A stretch of DNA of 64,000 bases. It comes from Fontibacillus puldeungensis (lineage in GTDB: Bacteria > Bacillota > Bacilli > Paenibacillales > Paenibacillaceae). A model generated the notes under the pieces. That model saw only the letters and a list, made by a program, of their open reading frames with translations. It was not told the DNA's origin and made no database searches. Below, piece after piece: positions 56,083 to 64,000 of this stretch. A program made the translations under genes and the position numbers. The number at the start of each line of letters is the position of its first letter. Within the stretch, counting starts at the first letter, position 1. Location of the stretch: assembly GCF_042678945.1 (NCBI RefSeq), contig NZ_JBHTLM010000022.1, forward strand, positions 10,538 through 74,537, written 5' to 3'.

Positions 56083-56775
56083 ATGAACTTATTGGAGAAA
56101 GAGCAGCTTATTCATGTGAAGGCAGAACAATTTGAGAATGCAACTCCCCAGGAGATCATTGCATGGGCTGTGGAAACATTTCCGAACATTACACTTGCTT
56201 GCAGTTTTGGAGCAGAGGATGTTGTACTCGTGGATATGCTGCAGAAGATTAGTCCGTCCAGCGACATTTTTTATCTGGACACCGATTTTCACTTTAAAGA
56301 AACTTATGAAACCCGTGACGCCATAGCTGCTAAATACAATCTGGAATTTGTTCGAGTATCCCCGAAAATTACACCTGAGGAGCAAGCGCTTCAATATGGA
56401 GAGCAATTGTGGACTTCCGACCCTAATGCCTGCTGCAATATCCGGAAGGTTGAGCCGTTAACACGAGTGCTTGGAGGTTACGAGGCCTGGATTACGGGGA
56501 TACGTCGAGATCAGGCTCCTACACGGGCTTACGCTAAAAAAATCGAATACGATACGAAGTTTGGACTCGTGAAGTTTAATCCACTTGCGGATTGGACCTC
56601 GGAGGATGTGTGGAATTATATTCGTGAACATAATTTGATATACAATCTGCTTCATGACCGAAATTACCCGAGTATCGGCTGTGAATATTGTACTCGTCCA
56701 GTTATGCCGGGAGAAGACCCGCGTGCGGGTAGATGGGCTGGTTCGGATAAGACGGAATGCGGTTTGCACAAGTAG
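56083..56775 (+). CDS. cysH: Adenylyl-sulfate (APS/PAPS) reductase, FeS type
   Basis: 230 residues; reduces activated sulfate to sulfite with thioredoxin. The PP-loop start LACSFGAEDVVLVDM (about 38-52), the paired cysteines (CCNIRKVEPL at about 117 and CEYC at about 205-208) that hold a [4Fe-4S] cluster, and the catalytic ECGLH near the C-terminus are all present. The cluster motif indicates use of APS directly, so a kinase (cysC) is not needed; none is adjacent. RBS GGAGGGACGG. Confidence 0.93.
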   Translation: MNLLEKEQLIHVKAEQFENATPQEIIAWAVETFPNITLACSFGAEDVVLVDMLQKISPSSDIFYLDTDFHFKETYETRDAIAAKYNLEFVRVSPKITPEEQALQYGEQLWTSDPNACCNIRKVEPLTRVLGGYEAWITGIRRDQAPTRAYAKKIEYDTKFGLVKFNPLADWTSEDVWNYIREHNLIYNLLHDRNYPSIGCEYCTRPVMPGEDPRAGRWAGSDKTECGLHK

Positions 56776-56832
56776 AGATGATCGCCAATATGTATAAACA
56801 AATATATTCAATCAATCAAGTGGAGGTATTTG

Positions 56833-58011
56833 ATGACGACGATTTTACCGCATGGCGGAAGTTTAGTGAATCGGCTAATTACAGGGGAGGAAAGGGAGCA
56901 ATTATTGGCATCGGCCAGAGAGCTTCCATCCATTTCGATTAATCCATGGGCGATTTCGGATTTGGAGTTGATCGGAGTAGGGGCCTTTTCACCGTTAACC
57001 GGTTTCCTTAATGAAGAAGATTACAATTCTGTAGTGCAGCGTATGAGGCTGGCAGATGGTACGGTATGGAGCATTCCCATTACCCTCTCGATTAGCGCGG
57101 AACAAGCAGAAAGCCTGTCGGTTGGGGAGAAGGTAGCTCTAACTGGGGAACTCGATGGTGTTATTTATGGACTTCTCCAAATCGAGAGCAAATATACCGT
57201 CGACCAAACGGAGGAAGCCGTAAAAGTATTTAAAACGAGCGATACCGAACACCCAGGTGTAAAAAAGCTTCTGGAGCGCTCACCAATTTACGTTGGTGGA
57301 TCCGTACAAGTGCTTAATCGTCCAGAGCCAGCCAAGTTTGGATCGTTTTATTTTGACCCGGCTGAAACCCGTCGCATTTTCGCGGAAAAAGGTTGGAAGA
57401 CGGTTGTTGGTTTTCAAACACGAAATCCGGTTCACCGGGCCCATGAATACATCCAAAAAAGCGCCATGGAAATCGTCGACGGGCTTTTTTTAAACCCGCT
57501 CGTGGGCGAAACCAAATCGGATGACGTGCCGGCAGATGTACGTATGAACAGCTACTTGACCCTGCTTGAGCATTATTATCCTCAAGATCGCACTTTCTTA
57601 GGCGTTTTTCCTGCGGCTATGCGATATGCTGGCCCGCGTGAGGCGATATTCCATGCTATGGTCCGCAAAAACTACGGATGCACGCATTTTATCGTAGGAC
57701 GCGACCACGCCGGTGTGGGGGACTATTATGGGACGTATGAGGCTCAAGAGATATTTGCAAACTTTACTGCGGAGGAACTCGGCATTGCACCGTTATTTTT
57801 TGAGCATAGCTTTTATTGTACCAAATGCGGGAACATGGCCTCCAGCAAAACATGTCCTCATCCAAAAGATGATCACCTGACCTTATCCGGAACGAAAGTG
57901 CGTGGATTGCTTAGAGAAGGCATTTGCCCGCCACCTGAATTCACCAGACCGGAAGTGGCCAAAGTGCTGATCGAAGGCATGAACCGGCTCATTACAGCCC
58001 AGGAAGCATAA
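56833..58011 (+). CDS. sat: Sulfate adenylyltransferase (ATP sulfurylase)
   Basis: 392 residues; ATP + sulfate to APS. ATP-binding motifs FQTRNPVHRAHE (about 193-204) and GRDHAGVGDYYG, plus a zinc-like CTKCGNMASSKTCPH near the C-terminus as in dissimilatory/Bacillus type enzymes. ATG 56833 follows GGAGGTATTTG. Second gene of the cysH operon; its terminator overlaps the cwlD binding site. Confidence 0.95.
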   Translation: MTTILPHGGSLVNRLITGEEREQLLASARELPSISINPWAISDLELIGVGAFSPLTGFLNEEDYNSVVQRMRLADGTVWSIPITLSISAEQAESLSVGEKVALTGELDGVIYGLLQIESKYTVDQTEEAVKVFKTSDTEHPGVKKLLERSPIYVGGSVQVLNRPEPAKFGSFYFDPAETRRIFAEKGWKTVVGFQTRNPVHRAHEYIQKSAMEIVDGLFLNPLVGETKSDDVPADVRMNSYLTLLEHYYPQDRTFLGVFPAAMRYAGPREAIFHAMVRKNYGCTHFIVGRDHAGVGDYYGTYEAQEIFANFTAEELGIAPLFFEHSFYCTKCGNMASSKTCPHPKDDHLTLSGTKVRGLLREGICPPPEFTRPEVAKVLIEGMNRLITAQEA

Positions 58012-58020
58012 AAACACTTA

Positions 58021-58049
58021 GCATATTTGTCCACCTTGTCCCATATCAT
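58021..58049 (+). promoter_or_regulatory. Candidate sigma-E promoter for cwlD
   Basis: GCATATT, 14-bp spacer, CATATCAT. The -35 fits the sigma-E consensus well and the -10 partly. B. subtilis cwlD is transcribed by sigma-E and sigma-G. It lies across the 5' arm of the sat terminator. Confidence 0.5.
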
Positions 58050-58085
58050 GGTTAATGTCATGTTGGGGAGAAAGGTGGCTTTTTT
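58031..58085 (+). terminator. sat terminator whose stem holds the cwlD binding site
   Basis: CCACCTT-G-TCCC (58031-58042) pairs with GGGA-GA-AAGGTGG (66-78), followed by CTTTTTT. The AAGGTGG arm at 58072-58078 is also the best ribosome binding site for cwlD, whose ATG is 7 nt on. Confidence 0.72.
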
Positions 58086-58856
58086 ATGAGCGAGAGAGAT
58101 AAGGTCACAGTTTGGATTTCTTTGAGCAACATCAAAAGGGCGGTTATTGCTTTGGGCCTGCTGGCATTAATTATTGGCATCATCGCCTTTCAGATTCCAC
58201 CGCAGAAGGTCTGGAAGTATTGGAGCCTTCCGCTTGCCGGACAGGTTATTGCACTGGATGCTGGGCATGGCGGCCCGGATGGAGGTGCGGTCAGTCAGCA
58301 GGGTCTTATCGAGAAGGACATTAACCTAACAGTTTCTTTGTACCTAAGGGATTACTTGCAGCAGGCGGGGGCTGTGGTCGTGATGACAAGAGAAGAGGAC
58401 AAGGATCTTGCTGATGAGGGAACAAGGGGATACAGCAAACGGAAAACAGAAGATTTAAAACGGCGTGTTCGATTTGTGCAGGAGAAGCAAGCTAACCTGC
58501 TTGTAAGTATTCATATGAACAGTATTCCATCTCCACGCTGGAAAGGGGCACAAACGTTCTATTATCCGAATCATCAGGACAGCGTCAATCTGGCCGATCT
58601 TGTGCAGGAGGAGCTTAAACGCAATCTGGAAAATACGGATCGCGTCGCGAAGCCGTCGGATAAGACTGTCTACTTGTTAGAGTCATTGCATTTACCGGCT
58701 ATTCTCGTGGAGGTGGGCTTTCTGTCTAATCCCGGGGAGGCAGAACTGCTGGGCAGCGAGTCGTATCAGCGGAAAGTAGCCGCCTCAATATATCAAGGTA
58801 TTTTACGTTATTATTCCGGAGAGAAAAAGGAAAGACAAGCAGACGACGTCAGGTAA
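58086..58856 (+). CDS. cwlD: Germination-specific N-acetylmuramoyl-L-alanine amidase CwlD
   Basis: 256 residues. One membrane anchor (about 17-37), then an Amidase_3 zinc domain: first His in IALDAGHGGPDGGAV, Glu in the following helix, second His in VSIHMNS and catalytic Glu in ILVEVGFLSN. Acts with PdaA to make muramic-delta-lactam in the spore cortex. Position before salA-gerD-kbaA is as in B. subtilis. Confidence 0.95.
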   Translation: MSERDKVTVWISLSNIKRAVIALGLLALIIGIIAFQIPPQKVWKYWSLPLAGQVIALDAGHGGPDGGAVSQQGLIEKDINLTVSLYLRDYLQQAGAVVVMTREEDKDLADEGTRGYSKRKTEDLKRRVRFVQEKQANLLVSIHMNSIPSPRWKGAQTFYYPNHQDSVNLADLVQEELKRNLENTDRVAKPSDKTVYLLESLHLPAILVEVGFLSNPGEAELLGSESYQRKVAASIYQGILRYYSGEKKERQADDVR

Positions 58857-58915
58857 TGCTATAATAAAAATCATAATACATTAGCCTACTATCTGATGAA
58901 GTCGAGGTGCTGTCA

Positions 58916-60034
58916 TTGTTAACGAAGGAGCAACTCCAGGCGGCGCTACGCCCTATTGCCGAGCCGATAATTAAGCGGAGCTTGGTGGAAATTCAATGGA
59001 TTCGCGATTATATGATTAAAGAGGATAAAGTATCCCTGACGGTAGTATGTCTCAAGAAAGACGATGAAACCCAGGCGGAGTTAGAACGGGAAATACGGTT
59101 TCGTTTAGCGGAATCAGGTGTCTCAAACGTTCATCTACGCTTCCGTGAAGCCTCCGAGCAGGAACGTCAAGAGGTGATGGGGGGAGAGCACGCCTCTGCC
59201 TCAAATCCACTAAATGAAAATCGGGAAGAGTTGAAAGGCCATGGTGCTGGGCTGGAGCACTTGCCGATTCTCGATCCGAAGTCCGGTGTACACTTTATCG
59301 CAGTAGCCAGTGGTAAAGGGGGCGTCGGTAAATCGACGGTTACTGTAAATTTGGCCGTTGCACTTGCCCGCCAGGGGAAAAGGGTAGGCCTGATTGACGC
59401 CGACATCTATGGCTTTAGTGTTCCTGACATGATGGGGATTGAGGAGACACCGGCGGTAATTGACGGTGCAATCGTGCCAGTGGAGCGGTTCGGAGTAAAA
59501 GTCATGTCGATGGGCTTTTTCATCCAGGATAACAACCCGGTGATTTGGCGAGGTCCGATGCTTGGAAAAATGCTGCGGCAATTTTTTAGCGACGTACAGT
59601 GGGGCGAATTGGATTATCTCATTCTAGACTTTCCGCCTGGAACGGGGGATGTTGCGCTTGATGTCCATCAAATGATTCCGCAGAGCCGGGAAATCATTGT
59701 GACAACACCGCATGCGACTGCTGCATTTGTTGCTGCTAGAGCAGGAACGATGGCATTAAGAACAGAGCATGAAGTGCTGGGCGTAGTCGAGAATATGTCT
59801 TATTACGAGTGTTCATCTTGTGGAAATAAGGACTACATCTTTGGAAAAGGCGGAGGAGCTCGTCTAGCGGAATCGCTGCATACAGAGTTGTTGGTTCAAA
59901 TACCGCTTGGAGTCCCGGAAAATCACCCATCCGAGCCAGACTATTCTCCATCTGTATACAAGGCGGATAGCACAGTAGGGCGGCTATATGATGAAGTGGC
60001 ACAACGAATCATGCAAAAATGCGAAAAAGACTGA
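58916..60034 (+). CDS. salA: Mrp/ApbC-family ATPase SalA
   Basis: 372 residues: N-terminal DUF59/MIP18-like part, then a P-loop ATPase with the deviant Walker A ASGKGGVGKST (about 132-142) and an ECSSCGN CxxC near 297. Family members are Fe-S carriers; SalA in B. subtilis also regulates scoC. TTG 58916 is chosen because GAGGTG is 6 bp upstream; GTG 58907 overlaps that site. Lies in the sporulation cluster. Confidence 0.9.
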   Translation: MLTKEQLQAALRPIAEPIIKRSLVEIQWIRDYMIKEDKVSLTVVCLKKDDETQAELEREIRFRLAESGVSNVHLRFREASEQERQEVMGGEHASASNPLNENREELKGHGAGLEHLPILDPKSGVHFIAVASGKGGVGKSTVTVNLAVALARQGKRVGLIDADIYGFSVPDMMGIEETPAVIDGAIVPVERFGVKVMSMGFFIQDNNPVIWRGPMLGKMLRQFFSDVQWGELDYLILDFPPGTGDVALDVHQMIPQSREIIVTTPHATAAFVAARAGTMALRTEHEVLGVVENMSYYECSSCGNKDYIFGKGGGARLAESLHTELLVQIPLGVPENHPSEPDYSPSVYKADSTVGRLYDEVAQRIMQKCEKD

Positions 60035-60056
60035 CCCAAAGAGGTCAGTCTTTTTT
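60024..60056. terminator. Bidirectional terminator between salA and gerD
   Basis: AAAAAGACTGACC and GGTCAGTCTTTTT pair perfectly with A-run and T-run on the two sides. It covers the last codons of salA and reaches the gerD stop at 60055-60057. Confidence 0.92.
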
Positions 60057-60828
60057 AGGAAGAACCTCCGCCACCGCTTTTACCTTGACCGCCGCCTTCA
60101 CCGCCGCCCTCACCGCCGCCGCCTTCGCCAGACTTCGGAGCCTTCTCAACTTTAGGCTGAAGTTGTTCTTGAACAACGGTTTTTAAAAGCTCCATTACTT
60201 CCATTTTGAAGATGGGGCTTTGCATTGCTTCCTGCATGACGGTCATGGATTGTTTGCGATAGTCAGGAGTTTTGGTCAAATCCAGAAACATTTTCATGAC
60301 TTCTGGAGATTTTAAAATATCGCTGACCGATTTTTGATAAGTCGGATCTTTAATAAGCTGCATATGAAGCTCTTTACTCTGGGAGTTGACTGCTTTGGCA
60401 AAATCTCCGGCGAACTGCGGATCGGTCATTATTTTTTCGATTTCTTTTTTATACTCCGGTGAAGTGATTGTTTCTTTAACAGCCATTCTTACCTCGCTGG
60501 AGGTTTGCGGAGCAAGCAGCATTTTAATGCCAACACCGCCGCCGCCCCCTCCAGAACCTTCCGAACCGGATTCCGAGCCGGATTCTGATCCACCTCCGCC
60601 CCCTCCGCTGGAGCTGCCTCCGCTACTGCTTGGTGAGCTTAAAGCTTCGTATATGGCTTTTTTGCCATCATCTGTTTTCAGGATGTCGATAACCATGGAT
60701 TTCGTTTCTTTATACCCTCCACCACCCTGGGAAGAAGAGGAGGAGCCTTGGTCAGAGCCGCAGGCTGTTAGCGGAAGAGTGAATGTGCATAAGAAGCATA
60801 AAAACCAACGGGTACCCCGCCTTTTCAT
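60055..60828 (-). CDS. gerD: Spore germination lipoprotein GerD, with Gly/Ser-rich inserts
   Basis: 257 residues. Lipobox LTAC with Cys23. The conserved helical GerD core is split: KSMVIDILKTDDGKKAIYEAL (about 43-63, shown as two parts in the family) and IKMLLAPQTSSEV onward; between them residues 64-98 are almost only Gly, Ser and Glu, and the last 29 residues are Gly-rich. GerD clusters germinant receptors in the inner spore membrane. ATG 60828 follows GGAGGAAGGG; the upstream ATG at 60852 is less likely. Confidence 0.9.
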   Translation of the reverse strand: MKRRGTRWFLCFLCTFTLPLTACGSDQGSSSSSQGGGGYKETKSMVIDILKTDDGKKAIYEALSSPSSSGGSSSGGGGGGSESGSESGSEGSGGGGGGVGIKMLLAPQTSSEVRMAVKETITSPEYKKEIEKIMTDPQFAGDFAKAVNSQSKELHMQLIKDPTYQKSVSDILKSPEVMKMFLDLTKTPDYRKQSMTVMQEAMQSPIFKMEVMELLKTVVQEQLQPKVEKAPKSGEGGGGEGGGEGGGQGKSGGGGSS

Positions 60829-60861
60829 GATTCCCTTCCTCCTTATCATCATTGCTGATCT

Positions 60862-60891
60862 TATTATGCGGCTTACATTAGGAATTATCCC
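60862..60891 (-). promoter_or_regulatory. Candidate sigma-G promoter for gerD
   Basis: On the minus strand GGGATA, 17 bp, CATAATA, close to the sigma-G consensus (TGAATA, 17-18 bp, CATACTA). gerD is a known forespore sigma-G gene in B. subtilis. Confidence 0.6.
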
Positions 60892-60965
60892 GATGAAAAG
60901 CCTGAAAAGAATGGTTTTTTACCGGAATCGTTGGTAAAATATTTCGTTAGTGGGGGTGTTAGGAT

Positions 60966-61574
60966 TTGAATCTAAAAAATTGGATTCATCTGTTTTGGAC
61001 AACCTTGGTCGTAGGTGCGGCAGGATCGCTTATTGCCGGCTTGCTGCTGCAATGGACAGATACGATCGATTTTAACGGAACGGCAGATGTTTTCGTGAAC
61101 GTTGGAATTTTATTAGGCGTAGGGATTATGGTAAGCGTTTATTCACAAATGGGCTTTTTTGCCTATCTAATGGTAAACTACATGGGGACAGGTGTGTTCT
61201 CAAGAAGAACGTGGCAATATGTGCAGCTTGTGCTTACTGCGCTTTCACTGCTCGAGCTTATGTTTTTCCGGATTTTTGTTGACGGGGAAAAAAGAGGGGT
61301 ATCCGATATCATTCTTGGCCTCGTGATCTTCATCATCGCCTGTGCAACTGCTTATCTTAAGGCCAAGCTTACAAATGTTTCAGCCCTGATTCCTACTTTG
61401 TTTTTTATGATTGCAGTGACCATCGTTGAAACGATCGGAGTACTATCCATAGGAGTTGACCAAGCGACGGTTTGGATTACAGCTCCACTGATTGCCTGCA
61501 ACGCATACCAAATTCTTATCCTGCATCGAGTTGTGAAATCATCTGCAACATCTGCAGCGTCTGTGAGTCAGTAA
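60966..61574 (+). CDS. kbaA: KinB-signalling pathway activation protein KbaA
   Basis: 202 residues, about six membrane segments with little outside them. In B. subtilis it supports KinB-driven phosphorelay into sporulation; the mechanism is unclear. TTG start after GGGGGTGTTAGG. Divergent from gerD and followed by a terminator, in the order gerD-kbaA-pdaB seen in Bacillus. Recognised mainly by place and size. Confidence 0.85.
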   Translation: MNLKNWIHLFWTTLVVGAAGSLIAGLLLQWTDTIDFNGTADVFVNVGILLGVGIMVSVYSQMGFFAYLMVNYMGTGVFSRRTWQYVQLVLTALSLLELMFFRIFVDGEKRGVSDIILGLVIFIIACATAYLKAKLTNVSALIPTLFFMIAVTIVETIGVLSIGVDQATVWITAPLIACNAYQILILHRVVKSSATSAASVSQ

Positions 61575-61592
61575 TATTGCATATATAGAAAT

Positions 61593-61622
61593 TAGCCCAG
61601 CAAATCCCACTGGGCTTTTTTC
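61593..61622 (+). terminator. Terminator after kbaA
   Basis: AGCCCAG and CTGGGCT arms followed by six T; 20 bp after kbaA. Confidence 0.87.
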
Positions 61623-61648
61623 TCTTCATAATGGAAGTCAAAATCATT

Positions 61649-62458
61649 TTACATCCCGGCTGCAAGATCAAGCTGCTCCTGAACCCATGCCTGATCACGC
61701 ACTTCATTACCTTTGACGCTAGCTTCCTGCAGCAGGTCAGTAACGGTTACGAACTCATAGCCCTTTTTGCGAAGCTCATCAATAATTATCGGCAGCGCCT
61801 CATGGGTTTGTTTAACTGAATCACTTGCATGAAGCAGGACGATGTCTCCAGGGTGAACTTTTCCGACAACACGTTCAACGATATTGCTTACACCTTTATT
61901 CATCCAGTCTTGGGAATCCGTATCCCACTGGATTACTTTATAGCCATGGCTTGCGGCAGCTTTTAGAACCCTTTTGTCAAAATCCCCATTGGGGAGTCTA
62001 AGCAAATTCGGGGCTTTGCCAGTTAAATCGGTGAGTACGGAATGTGCGGTCGTAATTTGGCGTTCAATTTCCTCATCGCTGAGGCCGCTATAATTAACGT
62101 GTCTATGACCGTGACTACCAATTTCATAGCCTTGCTGCTGGATCGCTTTCACGATTTCCGGATGGCTTTTGCTCCAAGGGGAAGAAAGAAAGAAGGTTGC
62201 TTTTTGGATATTTTTATCCTTTAGTACTTTCAGGATTGGCTCGGCTCGCTTATCCCCCCAGCTGATGTCAAAGGTGAGCGCAACGACTTTCTTGTTTGTG
62301 GAGACGCTATATATGGCGGACGGAGTGCTTTCTTCGGAAAACACAGTGATCTGCCCCTGTTCCACATAAATGACACCAGCTGCAAATAGGGCCGCAGCGA
62401 AGACAAAGAAAAACCTTTTAATTTTCTTCCCGCTCAAAACATAGAAGAAGTTGTTCAT
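61649..62458 (-). CDS. pdaB: Polysaccharide deacetylase PdaB (spore cortex)
   Basis: 269 residues. N-terminal membrane/signal segment (about 13-32), then a NodB fold: VVALTFDISWGDKRAEP, SHGHRHVNYSGLS with two His, LLRLPNGDFDKRVL and DIVLLHASD. The PdaB group has this FDISW form in place of the usual TFDDG. Needed for spore maintenance in B. subtilis. ATG 62458 chosen from the normal N-terminus; GAGGGG lies 12 bp upstream, rather far. The frame runs further upstream without signal. Confidence 0.9.
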   Translation of the reverse strand: MNNFFYVLSGKKIKRFFFVFAAALFAAGVIYVEQGQITVFSEESTPSAIYSVSTNKKVVALTFDISWGDKRAEPILKVLKDKNIQKATFFLSSPWSKSHPEIVKAIQQQGYEIGSHGHRHVNYSGLSDEEIERQITTAHSVLTDLTGKAPNLLRLPNGDFDKRVLKAAASHGYKVIQWDTDSQDWMNKGVSNIVERVVGKVHPGDIVLLHASDSVKQTHEALPIIIDELRKKGYEFVTVTDLLQEASVKGNEVRDQAWVQEQLDLAAGM

Positions 62459-62516
62459 AACGATTTTAGCCCCTCTCGTCATCGAAATAATTAGACCTGA
62501 AGTGATCCGCTTGTAC

Positions 62517-62545
62517 AATGTATGCTTGTTCTGCATCTTTATGAC
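62517..62545 (-). promoter_or_regulatory. Candidate sigma-E promoter for pdaB
   Basis: On the minus strand GTCATAAA and CATACATT with about 13-14 bp between; the -10 fits the sigma-E consensus CATACANT. It lies 59 bp before the pdaB start, in the divergent gap. Confidence 0.55.
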
Positions 62546-62582
62546 CGTTCTTGTCCTGATCAAATATATAGGAGGCGTTAAT

Positions 62583-63200
62583 GTGTTTTCTTTCAGGAAA
62601 TTTCTCCAAGACATAATAAGGTTTAAAGGAGCTATGCTCGTTTCGCTACTCCTCTTTGTAACGGGAGTCGTTCTCGGTGCTATCAATGCAGATTCCATTA
62701 CGCGATGGATTTTGCCGGACATCGAGCGACTAGGGGAGTATTCCCGCCGCTTATCCCAGTCTGAGCATCCGGAACTCTCTTTTTTTGTGTTTATTTTTTT
62801 TAACAATGCGCTAAAGAGTATCGGCGTTATGGCGTTAGGAGCATTGTTTTGCCTAATCCCAGCTTTTTTCCTGTTTATGAATGGATTGGCACTGGGGTAC
62901 GTAGTTGTCGCGGCTGGTGCACATGGAGAAAGTACGATGAGTTTAATCCTAAGAGGGTTACTGCCTCACGGAATTATTGAGATTCCGGCGATTTTAGTCG
63001 CTGCGGCCTTTGGTCTACAGTTCGGTTATCTAGTGATAAAAAGCTTGGGCGAAAGGGGATCTAGAGACGCATCAGAGCGAACAGTAGAGTGGAGAAAGTT
63101 TTTTGTGTCAGCTGGCAGGGCTGCATTCTGGATTGTGATACTTTTGCTGATTGCAGCAGCGGTGGAAAGCACGCTCACATTTTATCTGATGGGAGGATAA
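62583..63200 (+). CDS. Stage II sporulation protein M-like membrane protein
   Basis: 205 residues of the SpoIIM/DUF95 family with five or so membrane segments and the conserved central FFFNNALKS-type motif (FNNALKSIGVMALGALFCLI, about 72-91) and LPHGIIEIPAILVAAAFGLQ. True SpoIIM works in engulfment with SpoIID and SpoIIP; many paralogues exist, so the role is not certain. GTG 62583 follows AGGAGG by 7 bp; the frame upstream from 62451 crosses the pdaB start region. Divergent from pdaB. Confidence 0.82.
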   Translation: MFSFRKFLQDIIRFKGAMLVSLLLFVTGVVLGAINADSITRWILPDIERLGEYSRRLSQSEHPELSFFVFIFFNNALKSIGVMALGALFCLIPAFFLFMNGLALGYVVVAAGAHGESTMSLILRGLLPHGIIEIPAILVAAAFGLQFGYLVIKSLGERGSRDASERTVEWRKFFVSAGRAAFWIVILLLIAAAVESTLTFYLMGG

Positions 63201-63354
63201 GTAATCATTGATCGATAATGAATCATTTTTACTTACTTTCATTCATATTTTCCCTGGAATATGTGCATAACATTAAAGCGCAGTGTACGACAATCCCTGA
63301 AACTGCACTTGCTATTAGTTCGCGAAACTTAGATAAAAGAGGAGTTGCTCTACT

Positions 63355-63579
63355 ATGTTGGGAATGTTATTTAACGATAAAGAATGCAAGGAACTTGATT
63401 ATGTGCTGCGAAAAGAGTTGGACGAAATGCTGCTGGATATGAGCGACAACCGTTTGGATCAGGATATTCGGCATGCTATAGCTAATCGGTACAAGACGAT
63501 ATTCAGAATGTACGCCCGTTTCGCTCCATCCAAGGAACTGTCAAAATACGCTCGACGTGCACGATTCCCTCAAATATAG
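63355..63579 (+). CDS. Small conserved-looking protein of unknown function
   Basis: 74 residues, no membrane segment, rich in charged residues with a predicted helical centre (ELDYVLRKELDEMLLDMSDN) and an Arg-rich end (YARRARFPQI). ATG after AGAGGAG. Lies alone between the SpoIIM-like gene and the rRNA operon. I do not recognise it. Confidence 0.65.
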   Translation: MLGMLFNDKECKELDYVLRKELDEMLLDMSDNRLDQDIRHAIANRYKTIFRMYARFAPSKELSKYARRARFPQI

Positions 63580-63708
63580 CAATAGGATAAAATTGGAGTT
63601 GACGCCAGGGTAACAGATATGATAAATTATCATTCGTCCCACTTCTGGCGGGACAAAATCACAGAGCACAAGGTTGAAATTGGAAACGAAAAAACTTTCG
63701 AAAACCTC

Positions 63709-63738
63709 TTGCAAAAACCTAGCTGACTGTGATATATT
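63709..63738 (+). promoter_or_regulatory. rRNA operon promoter
   Basis: TTGCAA and TATATT, 18-bp spacer, about 140 bp before 16S. A weaker TTGACG (63599-63604) with ATAAAT 17 bp on may be a second, upstream rrn promoter. The leader carries a boxA-like GATCTTTGAAAACTGAAC at about 63783-63800. Confidence 0.72.
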
Positions 63739-63876
63739 ATAAAAGTCGCCGCTGAAACGCGGTGATGAACGAAAACGAAGTTGATCTTTGAAAACTGAAC
63801 AACGAGTGAGTATTAAATGAGAATTAATTTCTCGTCAGTACGAAATGAGCTAATCGCTCTAAAATAAAGCACTAAC

Positions 63877-64000
63877 TTTATTGGAGAGTTTGATCCTGGC
63901 TCAGGACGAACGCTGGCGGCGTGCCTAATACATGCAAGTCGAGCGGAGCTGATAGAGTGCTTGCACTCTAGATGCTTAGCGGCGGACGGGTGAGTAACAC
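63877..64000 (+). rRNA. 16S ribosomal RNA, 5' end (partial)
   Basis: GGAGAGTTTGATCCTGGCTC, then GGACGAACGCTGGCGGCGTG and AATACATGCAAGTCGAGCGG, and GGCGGACGGGTGAGTAACAC at the window end. The first 124 nt are present; the start is placed at TTTATTGG by likeness to Bacillus. The sequence is of Bacillales/Paenibacillus type. Confidence 0.98.

Noticed and set aside
60386..60937. Pro-rich plus-strand frame opposite gerD
   Set aside because: The proline run is the complement of the gerD Gly/Ser codons; no ribosome binding site.
63218..63442. 74-codon frame overlapping the small gene at 63355
   Set aside because: The frame starting at 63355 has a good binding site; this one does not.

Overview
The window is chromosomal DNA from an endospore-forming, low-to-mid GC Gram-positive bacterium of the order Bacillales, most likely Paenibacillus or a close relative. 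This rests on gene order (disA to sigH, then secE-nusG-rplKAJL-rpoBC, the str, S10, spc and alpha operons, truA-rplM-rpsI, cwlD-salA-gerD-kbaA-pdaB and an rRNA operon, the same order as the B. subtilis ribosomal region), on the spore genes sigH, cwlD, gerD, kbaA, pdaB and a spoIIM-type gene, on strong AGGAGG ribosome binding sites with frequent GTG/TTG starts, and on the 5' end of a Bacillales 16S rRNA. The genus is an inference.

Layout. 1-5636: end of disA, pssA, an opposite-strand small Cys-containing protein, a PIN/TRAM membrane protein, ispD-ispF and gltX. 5637-11368: a cysteine T-box leader (specifier UGC) and then cysE-cysS-mrnC-rlmB-rae1-sigH. 11686-28796: transcription/translation core: rpmG-secE-nusG, rplK-rplA with two apparent L1-binding mRNA sites, an L10 leader with rplJ-rplL, a small rRNA-methyltransferase-like gene, rpoB-rpoC, rplGB, rpsL-rpsG-fusA-tuf. 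28797-38204: an accessory island lodged between tuf and rpsJ, bounded by terminators: a membrane-bound AraC-type regulator behind a CcpA-type cre site, two Lpl-type sugar ABC permeases, a solute-binding lipoprotein, an ADP-ribosylglycohydrolase-family enzyme and a secreted DUF4434/FN3/discoidin-type glycosidase. 38215-53856: S10-spc-alpha ribosomal protein genes with secY, adk, map, a KOW protein, infA and rpoA. 53909-55963: truA and rplM-rpsI. The ECF transporter genes (ecfA1-ecfA2-ecfT) that lie between rplQ and truA in B. subtilis are absent. 55983-58011: assimilatory sulfate genes cysH-sat. 58021-63579: sporulation/germination genes, several behind plausible sigma-E or sigma-G promoters. 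63709-64000: promoter, leader and first 124 nt of a 16S rRNA.

How it works together. Most of the window is the protein-synthesis engine, broken by internal terminators, promoters and autoregulatory RNA leaders that set stoichiometry (L1, L10 and L13 type leaders). The tuf-rpsJ island reads as one self-contained carbohydrate utilisation unit: the regulator senses a ligand outside the cell, the lipoprotein and the two permeases import an oligosaccharide or glycoside (the ATPase must come from elsewhere), and the two enzymes act on it outside and inside the cell. The natural substrate cannot be read from the sequence. The most noteworthy regulatory layout is at sat-cwlD, where the sat terminator stem contains the cwlD ribosome binding site and a sigma-E-like promoter would start a transcript lacking the inhibitory arm. 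No CRISPR array, transposase, prophage or tRNA gene was seen.
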